In this document: piece after piece, positions 43,275 to 52,869 of the stretch | Position numbering within the stretch: the first letter of the stretch is position 1 | How the letters are laid out: each line of letters opens with the position of its first letter | DNA from: Soehngenia longivitae | GTDB taxonomy: Bacteria > Bacillota > Clostridia > Tissierellales > Tissierellaceae | Reading direction: 5' to 3' | Assembly (NCBI RefSeq): GCF_004684055.1 | Contig: NZ_SRIB01000004.1 | Coordinates: forward strand, 62,001 to 126,000 | DNA length: 64,000 nt | Position numbers and translations under genes: made by a program | The notes under the pieces: generated by a model | Database searches by the model: none | Told to the model about the DNA's origin: nothing | Seen by the model: only the letters and a program-made list of their open reading frames with translations

Positions 43275-44136
43275 ACTCTGAACTCGTAACCATAGTTACT
43301 GATGCAATTACGATTAGAGCTCCAAATAATTGAATGCCGCTTAATTTTTCATCATAGATTATAAAGCTACTGATAAAAGTTACCACAGGTATTAAATTTA
43401 GAAATATCGAAGCTACTGAAACTGATGTATTATTTAAAGCATACAGATAAATATAATTTGCTATGGCAGAACAAATTATTGCTAAAAACAAGAAATTGAT
43501 TAATATATTGAAATCCATTAGTTCCCATTTAACTTCTTCAAAAAATAAAAATGGGATAAAGCCTATACACCCAATAATGCTTTGATAAAATGCGATTGTT
43601 ATATCAGAATATTTTTGAAATAACGGCTTAGTTACTACAATGTAAATTGCAAAAGAAATTGCAGATAAAAACATCAATAAATAACCAACTAAACTGCCTC
43701 CTTCTAACTTTGCCCCAATCACTAGAAATACACCAATTATAGACAATATTATGCCGCTTATAACAATAAAATTCATTTTTTTCTTTAGTATTAATTTTTC
43801 AATTATAGCTGCAAAAACTGGCAACATAGCGACTATGATCGATGCATCATTTGCACTTATTCTCATCAAACCGTTATTCTCTAAAATATAATAAATAGTT
43901 ATACCTGTTAGTCCTGCTACAATTAACAATGGCAGGTCTTTTTTATCTATTTTCTCATTTATACCTAACATTTTAATTAATAAAAATTGTATAACACCTG
44001 CAATTAAAAATCTATAAAACGCTAAACTAACCGGCGGAAAAACTGTAAGAGATATTTTAATGCTCAAAAAAGATATTCCCCACGCTAACACTGTTATTAA
44101 TAAAAATACAATAGATATTATCTTCTTCTTGTCCAT
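43267..44136 (-). CDS. EamA/DMT-family transporter
   Basis: 289-residue protein with about ten helices in two EamA repeats: LAWGISFLSIKISLTVFPP in the first helix, SANDASIIVAMLPVFAAIIEKLILK ending repeat one (given here as its pieces SANDASIIVAML and PVFAAIIEKLI), and SVASIFLNLIPVVTFI in repeat two. It is the second of four such exporters in the window. The ATG at 44136 lies two bases after the stop of the aarF-like gene, with GGGAG inside that gene, so translation is coupled. Substrate unknown. Confidence 0.9.
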   Translation of the reverse strand: MDKKKIISIVFLLITVLAWGISFLSIKISLTVFPPVSLAFYRFLIAGVIQFLLIKMLGINEKIDKKDLPLLIVAGLTGITIYYILENNGLMRISANDASIIVAMLPVFAAIIEKLILKKKMNFIVISGIILSIIGVFLVIGAKLEGGSLVGYLLMFLSAISFAIYIVVTKPLFQKYSDITIAFYQSIIGCIGFIPFLFFEEVKWELMDFNILINFLFLAIICSAIANYIYLYALNNTSVSVASIFLNLIPVVTFISSFIIYDEKLSGIQLFGALIVIASVTMVTSSESS

Positions 44137-44138
44137 TT

Positions 44139-45728
44139 TCACATTCTCCCAGATTTTAAGATTGAAATCAAAAGCCAAAACCCTAGAACACCTGCGAATA
44201 AATAACCGCCTAAGCCCAATATCGATATATCCATAATCTTTGGCCCTAAATTTCTATTTAGTATAAGTGAAGAACTAAGGATTATTGCAGAAACTATGAT
44301 AGCAAAAACAACTCTATTTATCATTCTATTTGTTTCGCTAATTATTTCATCAAGATCTTTAACATTTAATCCCAACTTGGTATCATCATTATTTATCTTT
44401 TCTATCAATTTCTGCAAAGACACCGGTATCTTTAGACCTGCTTTATATGCCAAATAACTTTCCAATAAATTTTCCCTTAACTCTTTCTTTAAATTATCAC
44501 TATTCATTAATTTCGACTTTACATATGGAATTACTATATCCATCATTGTTATAGTTGGATCTAAAATAGTCACAAGTCCTTCTACCGTGAGTAAACTCTT
44601 AGAAAAAATTACCATATCTTTTGGCATTTTTATATGATTTTTCTTTGCTACATTAAAAATTTCTTCCATAACTTTAGATAACTCAATCTCTTCAAGTGAA
44701 CTCTCAATATATTTGTCATATATCATTGAAATGTCTTTTTTTAAATTTAATTTATCTATATCTGAATTAAAATCCCCTATCCTGATAACAGCATTTGTCA
44801 TCATATCCAAGTCCTTCATTGCAATAGCGGTTATTAGGGCATTGAACTTTCTTCTCAAACTAATTTCTAAAAATCCCATTATACCGAAATCAAGGTATGC
44901 TATCCTGTTTTTATAAATCATCAAATTTCCTGGGTGAGGATCACCGTGAAAAAATCCATCTTCCAGTACCTGTTTCATGTAATTTTGGACTAGTTTTACA
45001 GCTATATCATTCAAGTCATAACCTTCTGAATTTATCTTATCTATATCCGATATTTTAATGCCTTTTACATATCCCATTGTCAAAATCTTCTCAGTTGTAT
45101 AATCTCTATAAACTTCAGGGCAATATATATATTTTACATCTTTATTATAATTTCTAAACTTATCCATATTTTCAGCTTCAACTAAAAAATTCAACTCGTT
45201 TATAGCGCTTTTTTCAAGTTCCTCAATTACATTGTCAATATCTACTAAATCCTCAGGTATTACTCTCTTAATAAATCTCGATATTCTCTTTAAAATATGT
45301 ATATCCCCAAGCATTTTTTCTTTAATGTAAGGTCTTTGAATCTTAACAGCTACTTCCTCTCCAGTAAGGAGTAAAGCAAGATGAACTTGTGCCATTGATG
45401 CTGAAGCTAAAGGAATTTCATATATTTTTATAAAAATATCTTCTATATTCTTATTAAGCTCTTCTTCAATGATTGGTTTTAAATAATTAAACTCTTCAGG
45501 TTTCACATCATCTAGCAGTTTATTAAACTCTTCAATATATGGACCTGGGATTAAATCTGGTCGTGTTGATAATATTTGGCCAATTTTAACAAAAGTTGGG
45601 CCAAGTTCTTCAAATGCTTTTCTCAACTCATAAGGATTATTAAACCCCTGTATTCCATTATTTAAACCATGTTTAACAAAAACTGCTATGATCTCTCTAA
45701 GCCTAGAAGTTGTCCTAGTGTTATCCAT
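44139..45728 (-). CDS. AarF/ABC1/UbiB-family kinase-like protein
   Basis: 529-residue atypical kinase of the UbiB family. The family-specific KxGQ motif is visible in LGPTFVKIGQILSTRPDLIP, the Ala-rich loop replacing the normal kinase P-loop in ASASMAQVHLA, then VAVKIQRP, the ExD-like helix and the catalytic segment FFHGDPHPGNLMI with DFG in YLDFGIMG. Two C-terminal hydrophobic helices (about 465-525) anchor it in the membrane. UbiB helps coenzyme Q synthesis in respiring bacteria; the role in an anaerobe that probably lacks ubiquinone is unknown, perhaps isoprenoid-lipid handling. It lies downstream of a small phasin-like gene. ATG follows GCAGGTG. Confidence 0.92.
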   Translation of the reverse strand: MDNTRTTSRLREIIAVFVKHGLNNGIQGFNNPYELRKAFEELGPTFVKIGQILSTRPDLIPGPYIEEFNKLLDDVKPEEFNYLKPIIEEELNKNIEDIFIKIYEIPLASASMAQVHLALLLTGEEVAVKIQRPYIKEKMLGDIHILKRISRFIKRVIPEDLVDIDNVIEELEKSAINELNFLVEAENMDKFRNYNKDVKYIYCPEVYRDYTTEKILTMGYVKGIKISDIDKINSEGYDLNDIAVKLVQNYMKQVLEDGFFHGDPHPGNLMIYKNRIAYLDFGIMGFLEISLRRKFNALITAIAMKDLDMMTNAVIRIGDFNSDIDKLNLKKDISMIYDKYIESSLEEIELSKVMEEIFNVAKKNHIKMPKDMVIFSKSLLTVEGLVTILDPTITMMDIVIPYVKSKLMNSDNLKKELRENLLESYLAYKAGLKIPVSLQKLIEKINNDDTKLGLNVKDLDEIISETNRMINRVVFAIIVSAIILSSSLILNRNLGPKIMDISILGLGGYLFAGVLGFWLLISILKSGRM

Positions 45729-45746
45729 TTTATCACCTGCATTTGA

Positions 45747-45775
45747 AGAATACCCTGCAAAATGCAGGGTATTCT
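45747..45775 (-). terminator. Intercistronic stem-loop
   Basis: AGAATACCCTGCA pairs perfectly with TGCAGGGTATTCT around AAA, two bases after the stop of the phasin-like gene. No U-run follows on the minus strand, so it is more likely an mRNA-stabilising or attenuating hairpin before the aarF-like gene than a full terminator. Confidence 0.6.
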
Positions 45776-45776
45776 A

Positions 45777-46064
45777 TTATTTGTTTTCTAACTTATCAAG
45801 TCTAGTTTTTAATTCTTCAATATCTAGTTTCGTAGCTAAATTAAGTTCAGCTATTATTTCTTTTACGTCTTCCTTTGTCAATAAAGCATCTTTAGTAATG
45901 TTCTTTGTCATTTTTCTTTTTAGCTCTTCATTGAGTTCTTTGCCTTGTTTTACAGTTAACTCACCTTTTTTTACAAGTTCATCAATAATCTCAGTAGCTT
46001 TTTCGTAAGTAAAAGCTAAACTCCCAATCCCAGCTAGCAAAATATTACTTAAATTAAATTCCAT
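45777..46064 (-). CDS. Small phasin-like coiled-coil protein
   Basis: 95-residue protein with a short hydrophobic start (LSNILLAGIGSLAFTYEKA) followed by a long charged helix (IIDELVKKGELTVKQGKEL and ELKTRLDKLENK at the end). This is the pattern of small phasin-family/poly-hydroxyalkanoate-granule-like proteins found in many Firmicutes, usually without any polymer synthesis genes. The start ATG at 46064 has AAAGGAGG before it; a longer reading lacks a ribosome site. It is directly upstream of the aarF-like kinase gene. A helper role resembling UbiK, another small coiled-coil partner of the UbiB system, is only a guess. Confidence 0.75.
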   Translation of the reverse strand: MEFNLSNILLAGIGSLAFTYEKATEIIDELVKKGELTVKQGKELNEELKRKMTKNITKDALLTKEDVKEIIAELNLATKLDIEELKTRLDKLENK

Positions 46065-46133
46065 AATATCGCCTCCTTTCATATATCTTACTTTCAAAAA
46101 AATACTCTGTCAAGTTTTATATGCATTAAACCC

Positions 46134-47021
46134 TCATTGATATTGTTTATTCAGTTTAAACGCATCTAATTGAGATATGAGCATTCCAGCCAACATCAAT
46201 CCACAGCCAACATATCCTCTTATATCCAAACTTTCGTTAAGAAATAATATCCCTCCAATTACTGCAAAAACCGCCTCCATGCTCAATGCTATAGCTGCTG
46301 GGCCTGCTTTTGCATTTTTTTGTGCTACAACTTGCAAGGTATATGCTACTCCAACAGAAAGAATCCCACCGTAAAGTATCGGTGCATAAGCCGAAACTAT
46401 TGATGAAACCTCTATATTTTCAAATAGCAAAGCTACTATAAATGAGAGCAATGAACATGTTGCAAATTGTATCTGTGATAGCCTAAGTGGATTTACTTTA
46501 TTTGAAAATTCTCCAATTAATATTATATGCATAGCCCAAAAAAAGGCTCCTATAAGTTGTAGTAAATCTCCAAACCCAATAGTTAAGTCCTCTTTCACGC
46601 TTAACAAATATAATCCAATAACCGCAATAACTGCACCTATCCATATATTTTTACTTGTTTTTTGTCCAATGAAAATTCCTATGATTGGTACCAATATTAT
46701 GTATAAACTCGTAATAAAACCTGCTTTTGCGGCAGTTGTATATATTAAACCAACTTGTTGAAGACTAGATCCAGCAAATAAAAAGATTCCTGCAATTATT
46801 CCGTATTTTATTACTCTCTTATCAATTTTCCTATCGCTCTCATTAGAATAAAAAATTCTTATGGCAGGTATTAACGAAATACTACCTAATAAAAATCTAA
46901 CTGCATTAAATGTGAATGGCCCAATATAATCCATTCCTACTCTTTGTGCGACAAATGCTAATCCCCAAATTGCTGCTGTTAAAAGCAATAATAAATTAGA
47001 CTGAATCTGTTTGTTCTTCAT
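46134..47021 (-). CDS. EamA/DMT-family transporter
   Basis: 295-residue, ten-helix protein with two EamA repeats. Repeat one includes LTAAIWGLAFVAQRVGMDYIGP and TTAAKAGFITSLYIILVPI; repeat two has ALSMEAVFAVIGGILFLNE and RGYVGCGLMLAGMLISQ. This subgroup (start NLLLLLTAAIWGLAFVAQ) is common in Firmicutes, with unknown substrates. ATG, weak upstream ribosome site. It stands alone between the phasin-like gene and the divergent aminotransferase gene. Confidence 0.92.
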   Translation of the reverse strand: MKNKQIQSNLLLLLTAAIWGLAFVAQRVGMDYIGPFTFNAVRFLLGSISLIPAIRIFYSNESDRKIDKRVIKYGIIAGIFLFAGSSLQQVGLIYTTAAKAGFITSLYIILVPIIGIFIGQKTSKNIWIGAVIAVIGLYLLSVKEDLTIGFGDLLQLIGAFFWAMHIILIGEFSNKVNPLRLSQIQFATCSLLSFIVALLFENIEVSSIVSAYAPILYGGILSVGVAYTLQVVAQKNAKAGPAAIALSMEAVFAVIGGILFLNESLDIRGYVGCGLMLAGMLISQLDAFKLNKQYQ

Positions 47022-47186
47022 TTGTTCCCCCCTATTTAAGATTTTCTATAAAATTACATATAATCATTATAATATTATATTAATAATTTTAGCACTTTTA
47101 TACATAACATCAATAGGATTGACAATATTTGTATTAATATATAGAATTTATATAATATTAAGTATATTTTAAACAGAGGTGATACT

Positions 47187-48386
47187 ATGGTAAAATTTGC
47201 TGACAGAATTCTAAAAATACCTGATGATCCGCTAAATGAAATTATGAAATTGTCATCAGATAGAGATGTCATATCATTTAGCTTAGGTAGCCCTTCAAAA
47301 GAAGCATACCCGACACAATTTATAATAAACGCTACAAATAAGCTTCTTACCGAAGATCCTGTGAGTATATTATCTTATGGCCTTCAAGAAGGATATGTGC
47401 CATTGAGAAAAAATTTCATTGAACATATTGCAAAAAAAAGAAATATAAATGCAAAGTTAGAAAATGTTTTAATAACTACAGGAGCTACACAGGGAATTGA
47501 GCTTGTGTCTCAAACTTTTATTCAAGATGGCGATGTAGTATTAGTTGAATCTCCAACTTTTTTCGCTGCATTACCTGTATTTAAAAAATATGGTGCAACA
47601 GTAATTCCCGTGAAGATGGATTATGAAGGCATTGACTTAAATGATTTAGAGACTAAATTAAAAAAATATAATCCTAAGCTATTATACATAATACCCACTT
47701 TTCAAAATCCAACTGGCATTTCTTTATCCAAAGAAAGAAGAATTGACATCTGTGAATTAGCTGATAAATACAAAACTGTAATACTAGAAGATGATCCCTA
47801 TTACGATCTTAGATTTATTGGAGAGCCTGTACTGCCAATTAAATCTTTTGACAAATATGATAATGTGATATACCTGAGTAGTTTTTCTAAAATACTAGCA
47901 CCAGGACTTAGAGTTGGAGTAATCGTTGCCAATAAAGAGATAGTTGAAAAATTGGTTCTAGCTAAAAGTGGCGCAGATACAAATACAAGTCTTTTATCTC
48001 AAGGTATATGCTCAGAATTTCTAGAAAGTGGGTTCTATGAGTCGCATTTAACTGAAATTTTTCCACTGTACCTAAATAGACTCAACAAAATGGTGGACTG
48101 CATAGAACAGTTCTTCCCTGAGAATATACAAATGATTAAACCAGAAGGAGGACTTTTTATTTGGCTAGGGCTACCCAATAAAATTGATACACAAGCATTA
48201 CTTCAAATATCATCTCAAAAATATAAAGTTTCATATGTTCCCGGCTCTATTTTTTTCATAAATCAATCAGAATGTAAAAATTATATTAGACTCAATTTCT
48301 CTTCAAATGATGAATCCACAATCGAGCTTGGTATGAAAAGATTGAGTATGGTTTTTAAAGATTATATCAGTGGCTTGTCTTTTTAA
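47187..48386 (+). CDS. PLP-dependent aminotransferase (class I/II, 2-aminoadipate type)
   Basis: 399-residue aspartate-aminotransferase-fold enzyme. It has ISFSLGSPSKEAYP near the start, the cofactor-binding TTGATQGIELVSQTF, IPTFQNPTGISLSKERR, the Asp/Tyr pair in ILEDDPYYDLRF, and the Schiff-base Lys235 in YLSSFSKILAPGLRVG. The pattern is that of LysN/MocR-type aminotransferases without the GntR DNA-binding part, acting on 2-aminoadipate, aromatic or branched-chain amino acids. ATG follows AGAGGTGA. It is a single gene. In an amino-acid fermenter a role in oxidising amino acids is likely but the substrate is not fixed. Confidence 0.92.
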   Translation: MVKFADRILKIPDDPLNEIMKLSSDRDVISFSLGSPSKEAYPTQFIINATNKLLTEDPVSILSYGLQEGYVPLRKNFIEHIAKKRNINAKLENVLITTGATQGIELVSQTFIQDGDVVLVESPTFFAALPVFKKYGATVIPVKMDYEGIDLNDLETKLKKYNPKLLYIIPTFQNPTGISLSKERRIDICELADKYKTVILEDDPYYDLRFIGEPVLPIKSFDKYDNVIYLSSFSKILAPGLRVGVIVANKEIVEKLVLAKSGADTNTSLLSQGICSEFLESGFYESHLTEIFPLYLNRLNKMVDCIEQFFPENIQMIKPEGGLFIWLGLPNKIDTQALLQISSQKYKVSYVPGSIFFINQSECKNYIRLNFSSNDESTIELGMKRLSMVFKDYISGLSF

Positions 48387-48448
48387 TGATATAATTCCCA
48401 ATCCACTGTATGATGACCACAAATAAAATCATTACAATCATTGTAAAA

Positions 48449-48505
48449 AACCCTACTAAGCTTATTATTGTAATAGCACTCGCTTTTACAAAGCTTGGTA
48501 GGGTT
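48449..48505 (-). terminator. Terminator of the metallopeptidase gene (long loop)
   Basis: AACCCTACCAAGCTT and AAGCTTAGTAGGGTT (minus strand) pair over 15 positions with one G-U pair around a 27-base loop that can fold further. TTTTTT follows on the minus strand, about 50 bases after the stop codon. Confidence 0.6.
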
Positions 48506-48553
48506 AATATATAAATTATTCTCAGTCGTATAATCTTTACTTAAGTCAAAAAA

Positions 48554-48934
48554 TCATTGCCATCTACGTAAATATCTTTGTAAATCACTCATGTCCTTCT
48601 TCTCTAAATCAGATTCTCCAGCCAGTGACTCTAAATGATGAGTGAATTCATGTAAAAGCGTATCTTTTAATTTTTCACGTATAAATTCAACAGTGCAATT
48701 ATCATAAACTTTCTTAAATGAACCGTAGTAAATTCTAATGTGCCTCCCAGTAATACTACTATGGTATTCTCCTAAAACATAAAGCGGAGAACCCTCTTTA
48801 CTCTTTTTATGAAGCTTATGCTCAGGCAATAGTACAATTCCCTCATTTAAGTCCCTAAATAATTCATTAGGTATTTCTAAAGTTATTTCATCAAGGATTT
48901 CATTAATTTCTTCAATGCTCGGGAAGCCATTCAT
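48554..48934 (-). CDS. Small zinc metallopeptidase-like protein (zincin fold)
   Basis: 126-residue protein of the widespread single-domain metallopeptidase family (PF06262-like). The zinc motif HEFTH is at 95-99, in DTLLHEFTHHLESLAGE. The preceding part, with EGIVLLPEHKLH, LYVLGEYHSS and HIRIYYGSFKKVY, fits the family. The C-terminal tail is LQRYLRRWQ. The ATG at 48934 has GAGG nine bases before it, while the ATG five codons upstream has no ribosome site. Targets of this family are unknown. It is 75 bases downstream of the aldolase gene, behind that gene's terminator. Confidence 0.85.
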   Translation of the reverse strand: MNGFPSIEEINEILDEITLEIPNELFRDLNEGIVLLPEHKLHKKSKEGSPLYVLGEYHSSITGRHIRIYYGSFKKVYDNCTVEFIREKLKDTLLHEFTHHLESLAGESDLEKKDMSDLQRYLRRWQ

Positions 48935-48984
48935 TTTGTTTTTCCTCATTTTAATATTTTAAACTAAAATCTTAGTTTTAAAAA

Positions 48985-49011
48985 GGCATTCAAAAATAAA
49001 CTTTGAATGCC
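48985..49011 (-). terminator. Terminator of fba
   Basis: GGCATTCAAA and TTTGAATGCC form a 10-bp stem; TTTTTAAAA follows on the minus strand, 13 bases past the aldolase stop. Confidence 0.85.
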
Positions 49012-49023
49012 AAATTTCATAAC

Positions 49024-49977
<954 letters not shown>

Positions 49978-50076
49978 TTAATTATTTAGTTTATACCCAT
50001 TAAATGGGTTAAGAAAAACTATTTGTTATTACTATATTATCACATTTTAACATATTACTACAGCATATCCAAAGAA

Positions 50077-50970
50077 TTAGTTGATAAATAGTATAGCTAC
50101 TCCTAAAACAGATATGCCTGCCCCTACTATTTCTCTGAAAGATATTTTTTCATTAAAAATTTTTATAGAAAAAGGTATTATAGTTATAGGGGTAATAGAT
50201 GTTATAGTTGAAGAAATACCAGCTGTTATATATTTCAGTGACACTAATGATAAACTAACTCCCACAAATGGCCCAAAAAAAGCACCTAATGCTGTATATC
50301 CTATTGCTTGCTTATCTTTGAATGCATTCTTCAATTCATAAAATCCTCCACTGAAAATAGCAAATATTAAAAAGCTCAAAAATCCTCCAATTATTCTTAT
50401 TTGAGTAGCTGCGAAAACATTTAGATTTTCTATACCTACTTTGCTCAATATAAGACCAATAGCCTGCCCAAAGGCCCCAATAAAGGCAAATAATAACCCC
50501 TTAAATGAATATTTTACCTTTATTTTTTCATCACTTACATCTTTACTGAGTATTACAATTGATATGCCAAATATTGTGAGCATCATTCCCAAAATACTTT
50601 TTAAAGATATGTATTCATCAAATATAATGTATTCAAGAAGTGCTGTCAATGGAGGGCTTGTAGCCATCATTAGCATCGAAACTCTAACTCCAATCTCAAT
50701 ATAAGCTTTTAACATGAAGTAATCCCCTATGAAAAATCCAACAGCTCCTGATAATAATAAATAAATCCAGTTCTTAGCATTAGCATCTATGGGAAGCATG
50801 ATTCCACGAGTTAGCAATGCTGCAATACTTAAAAAGACAAATCCAAAGATCAATTTTAAAAAATTAGCACTAAAACTGCCAATTCTAGGAGATGATTTAC
50901 CTAAAAAAATACCTACCAATGTCCAGCTCAATGCAGTACCTAGTGCTGCTAATTGTCCAACAATATCCAT
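50077..50970 (-). CDS. EamA/DMT-family transporter
   Basis: 297-residue, ten-helix protein with two EamA repeats, the fourth of its kind in the window. It begins LAALGTALSWTLVGIFLGKS; repeat one ends with MMATSPPLTALLEYIIFDEY and repeat two with ISSTITSITPITIIPFSIKIFNEK (in its parts ISSTITSITPIT and IIPFSIKIFNEK). ATG follows AGAGAGG. It is 15 bases downstream on the genome from the end of the SLH gene's transcript start region, transcribed the same way after fba but with its own gap. Substrate unknown. Confidence 0.9.
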   Translation of the reverse strand: MDIVGQLAALGTALSWTLVGIFLGKSSPRIGSFSANFLKLIFGFVFLSIAALLTRGIMLPIDANAKNWIYLLLSGAVGFFIGDYFMLKAYIEIGVRVSMLMMATSPPLTALLEYIIFDEYISLKSILGMMLTIFGISIVILSKDVSDEKIKVKYSFKGLLFAFIGAFGQAIGLILSKVGIENLNVFAATQIRIIGGFLSFLIFAIFSGGFYELKNAFKDKQAIGYTALGAFFGPFVGVSLSLVSLKYITAGISSTITSITPITIIPFSIKIFNEKISFREIVGAGISVLGVAILFIN

Positions 50971-50985
50971 TTTAGACCTCTCTTA

Positions 50986-51981
50986 TTAGAATTTTTCAAA
51001 TGCTCTAAGAATTATAATTACTGCCTCCTGCCTTGTGGTGTGGTCTGATGGGTTTAATCTTCCATTACTACCTTTAATTATACCTTCGTTATATAAAGAT
51101 GTAAAACTATTAATAGCATACTTAGATATTTTCTCACTTGTTTTTATTTTACTATAGTCTAATTTAATGTTTGGCTTAGTCAATTTCACAAGTCTTTCTG
51201 TCATTACGGCAATATCTTCTCTTGTAATTGGAAGATTTGGGCGAAAAGTCTTGTCTGGGTATCCCTTAATTATTCCCAATTGATATGCTTTCAATATCTC
51301 AATATTCTTTACATCTTTAAATGGGTTATCACTATATTTTGCTACAGTAGAAAGTTTCTTCTCATAATATCTAACAGCTAATTCACAAAACTCTTCCCTT
51401 GATATCATTTCCCCCATGTCAGATGAAATTCTACTTGTAATTAAATTATATTTCAAAGCTTTGTCTAATTCTTTAATAGCCCATGAGCTAGCGTAATTAT
51501 ATGGATAGATTAATCCTATAGCTGCATGAGGGCTAAAATTTCCATAATAAGTATAGCTACCTAATATATCTTTTAAATTCACACCGTATCTAACTTTAAA
51601 ATTATAGGAAGTACTATTAAGATCATTGTAATTAATGTTGAGTTTTAAATTGGATAGCTTTAAAATTACTTCAGCATAACCGTCCTTATTGATTACAATA
51701 TCTGGGTATTTAAAATTCAAATTCTTTGATGCAATATAATTGCCATTTCTCACATATACATTTACTTGATAAATAATATTCTTTGACCCGTTTTGCTTTA
51801 TGTATTGTTTTAATAAATCGTCATTTTTCCACTTCAATTTAACTTTTAAGTCGCTTGTATCTTCTACATTTACAGATAAAGATTTAGGTTCCCCTAATTT
51901 AATCGCACTTGCATGAGAATTAGTTGGGAAAAAAGATATCATTAAACCAACCGAAATTACTAAAAATAGTATTTTTTTCAA
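50986..51981 (-). CDS. S-layer homology (SLH) domain protein
   Basis: 331-residue exported protein. A signal peptide (about 1-25, cut after SHA) is followed by an Ig-like or fibronectin-like N-terminal half with alternating strands (KLGEPKSLSVNVEDTSDLK). Three SLH repeats fill about 165-331: SSWAIKELDKALKYNLITSR, PFKDVKNIEILKAYQLGIIKGY and INSFTSLYNEGIIKGSNGRLN. They should bind pyruvylated wall polymer at the cell surface. The start is TTG with GGAGG seven bases before it. It lies 15 bases upstream of the EamA gene in the same direction. Its partner or function beyond wall attachment is not visible. Confidence 0.92.
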   Translation of the reverse strand: MKKILFLVISVGLMISFFPTNSHASAIKLGEPKSLSVNVEDTSDLKVKLKWKNDDLLKQYIKQNGSKNIIYQVNVYVRNGNYIASKNLNFKYPDIVINKDGYAEVILKLSNLKLNINYNDLNSTSYNFKVRYGVNLKDILGSYTYYGNFSPHAAIGLIYPYNYASSWAIKELDKALKYNLITSRISSDMGEMISREEFCELAVRYYEKKLSTVAKYSDNPFKDVKNIEILKAYQLGIIKGYPDKTFRPNLPITREDIAVMTERLVKLTKPNIKLDYSKIKTSEKISKYAINSFTSLYNEGIIKGSNGRLNPSDHTTRQEAVIIILRAFEKF

Positions 51982-52062
51982 CTTTAACCTCCATTATAAA
52001 TTGGTAAAATATTTATATTATTATATCATTTAATGGATATGTAATAAAGAATTCACGAAAAT

Positions 52063-52090
52063 AAAAAAGGCAAGAAATCTTGCCTTTTTT
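52063..52090 (-). terminator. Terminator of sodA
   Basis: AAAAAAGGCAAGA and TCTTGCCTTTTTT form a near-perfect hairpin five bases after the sod stop codon, with a strong U-run on the minus strand. Confidence 0.93.
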
Positions 52091-52095
52091 ATTTG

Positions 52096-52698
52096 CTATT
52101 TGTTATAAAATTCTAAAACTTTTTCCCAATTGATTACATTAAACCAAGCATCAATATAATCAGCTCTTCTGTTTTGATATTTTAAATAGTAAGCATGTTC
52201 CCATACATCAATCCCAAGAATTGGTTTTAATCCATCTGTTATTGGATTGTCTTGGTTTGGTGTAGAAACGATCTTTAATTCCTCTCCATCAACAACTAGC
52301 CATGCCCATCCACTTCCAAATCTTCCAAGAGCTGCTTTCTTAAATTCTTCTTTAAATTTGTCAAATCCACCAAATGTATCTTTGATTTTTTCAGCTAATT
52401 CTCCTTTTGGTTCTCCTCCAGCATTTGGCCCCATGATTTGCCAAAACATCGTATGATTGAGGTGCCCTCCTCCATTGTTTCTTACTGGAGTTTTAATTTC
52501 ATCTGGCAAAGTATTTAATGAAGCAATCAAATCTTCAATTGGCATATCCTTAAATTCATCTCTTCCTTCAAGTGCTTTATTTAAATTGTCTATATAAGTT
52601 TGATGATGTTTTGTATAGTGAATCTCCATAGTCCTAGCATCTATGAATGGTTCTAAAGCATCATAACTATAATTTAATTCTGGTAATTTGTAACTCAT
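52096..52698 (-). CDS. sodA: Superoxide dismutase, Mn/Fe family (Mn-type marks)
   Basis: 200-residue superoxide dismutase. Metal ligands are H27 ([12 protein letters not shown]), H82 (LNHTMFW), D164 and H168 ([15 protein letters not shown]). The active-site Gln sits in the second domain (Q149 in TPNQDNP), as in manganese enzymes, whereas iron enzymes place it earlier. Cytosolic, no signal. ATG follows GAGGAGTG. It is monocistronic, closed by a terminator. A perfect 13-bp inverted repeat resembling a Fur-family box lies about 60-90 bases upstream and probably links expression to iron or peroxide. Confidence 0.96.
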   Translation of the reverse strand: MSYKLPELNYSYDALEPFIDARTMEIHYTKHHQTYIDNLNKALEGRDEFKDMPIEDLIASLNTLPDEIKTPVRNNGGGHLNHTMFWQIMGPNAGGEPKGELAEKIKDTFGGFDKFKEEFKKAALGRFGSGWAWLVVDGEELKIVSTPNQDNPITDGLKPILGIDVWEHAYYLKYQNRRADYIDAWFNVINWEKVLEFYNK

Positions 52699-52757
52699 TT
52701 AAAATCACTCCTCATTTATATATTAATGTATTGTTATCTATTCATATTTTACCCAAG

Positions 52758-52788
52758 TTTCTAAATGATAAACATTATCATTTAGAAA
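52758..52788 (-). promoter_or_regulatory. Fur/PerR-type box upstream of sodA
   Basis: TTTCTAAATGATAA and TTATCATTTAGAAA form a perfect 14-bp inverted repeat around ACA. Its core TGATAAACATTATCA matches the 7-1-7 Fur box (TGATAATnATTATCA) at all but one base. It overlaps the likely -35 region of sodA (TAAAAT as -10 near 52745-52750). Confidence 0.65.
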
Positions 52789-52869
52789 AAATAAAAAATA
52801 CTTTCTCCCCGAATATTTTTATATTTAATAAATAATATTAGGTTGAAAGTATAATTTATATTATATTTC

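Noticed and set aside
48367-48441. 24-codon hydrophobic ORF on the minus strand (MIVMILFVVIIQWIGNYIIK and on), within a longer start-less hydrophobic frame.
   Set aside because: No convincing ribosome site, lies inside and after the terminator hairpin of the metallopeptidase gene and runs antisense into the aminotransferase gene; could be a small membrane peptide but I cannot support it.
52758-52788. Inverted repeat as terminator of tnaA.
   Set aside because: No U-run follows the stem on the minus strand; the U-run lies before it. The Fur-box match and place before sodA fit better.
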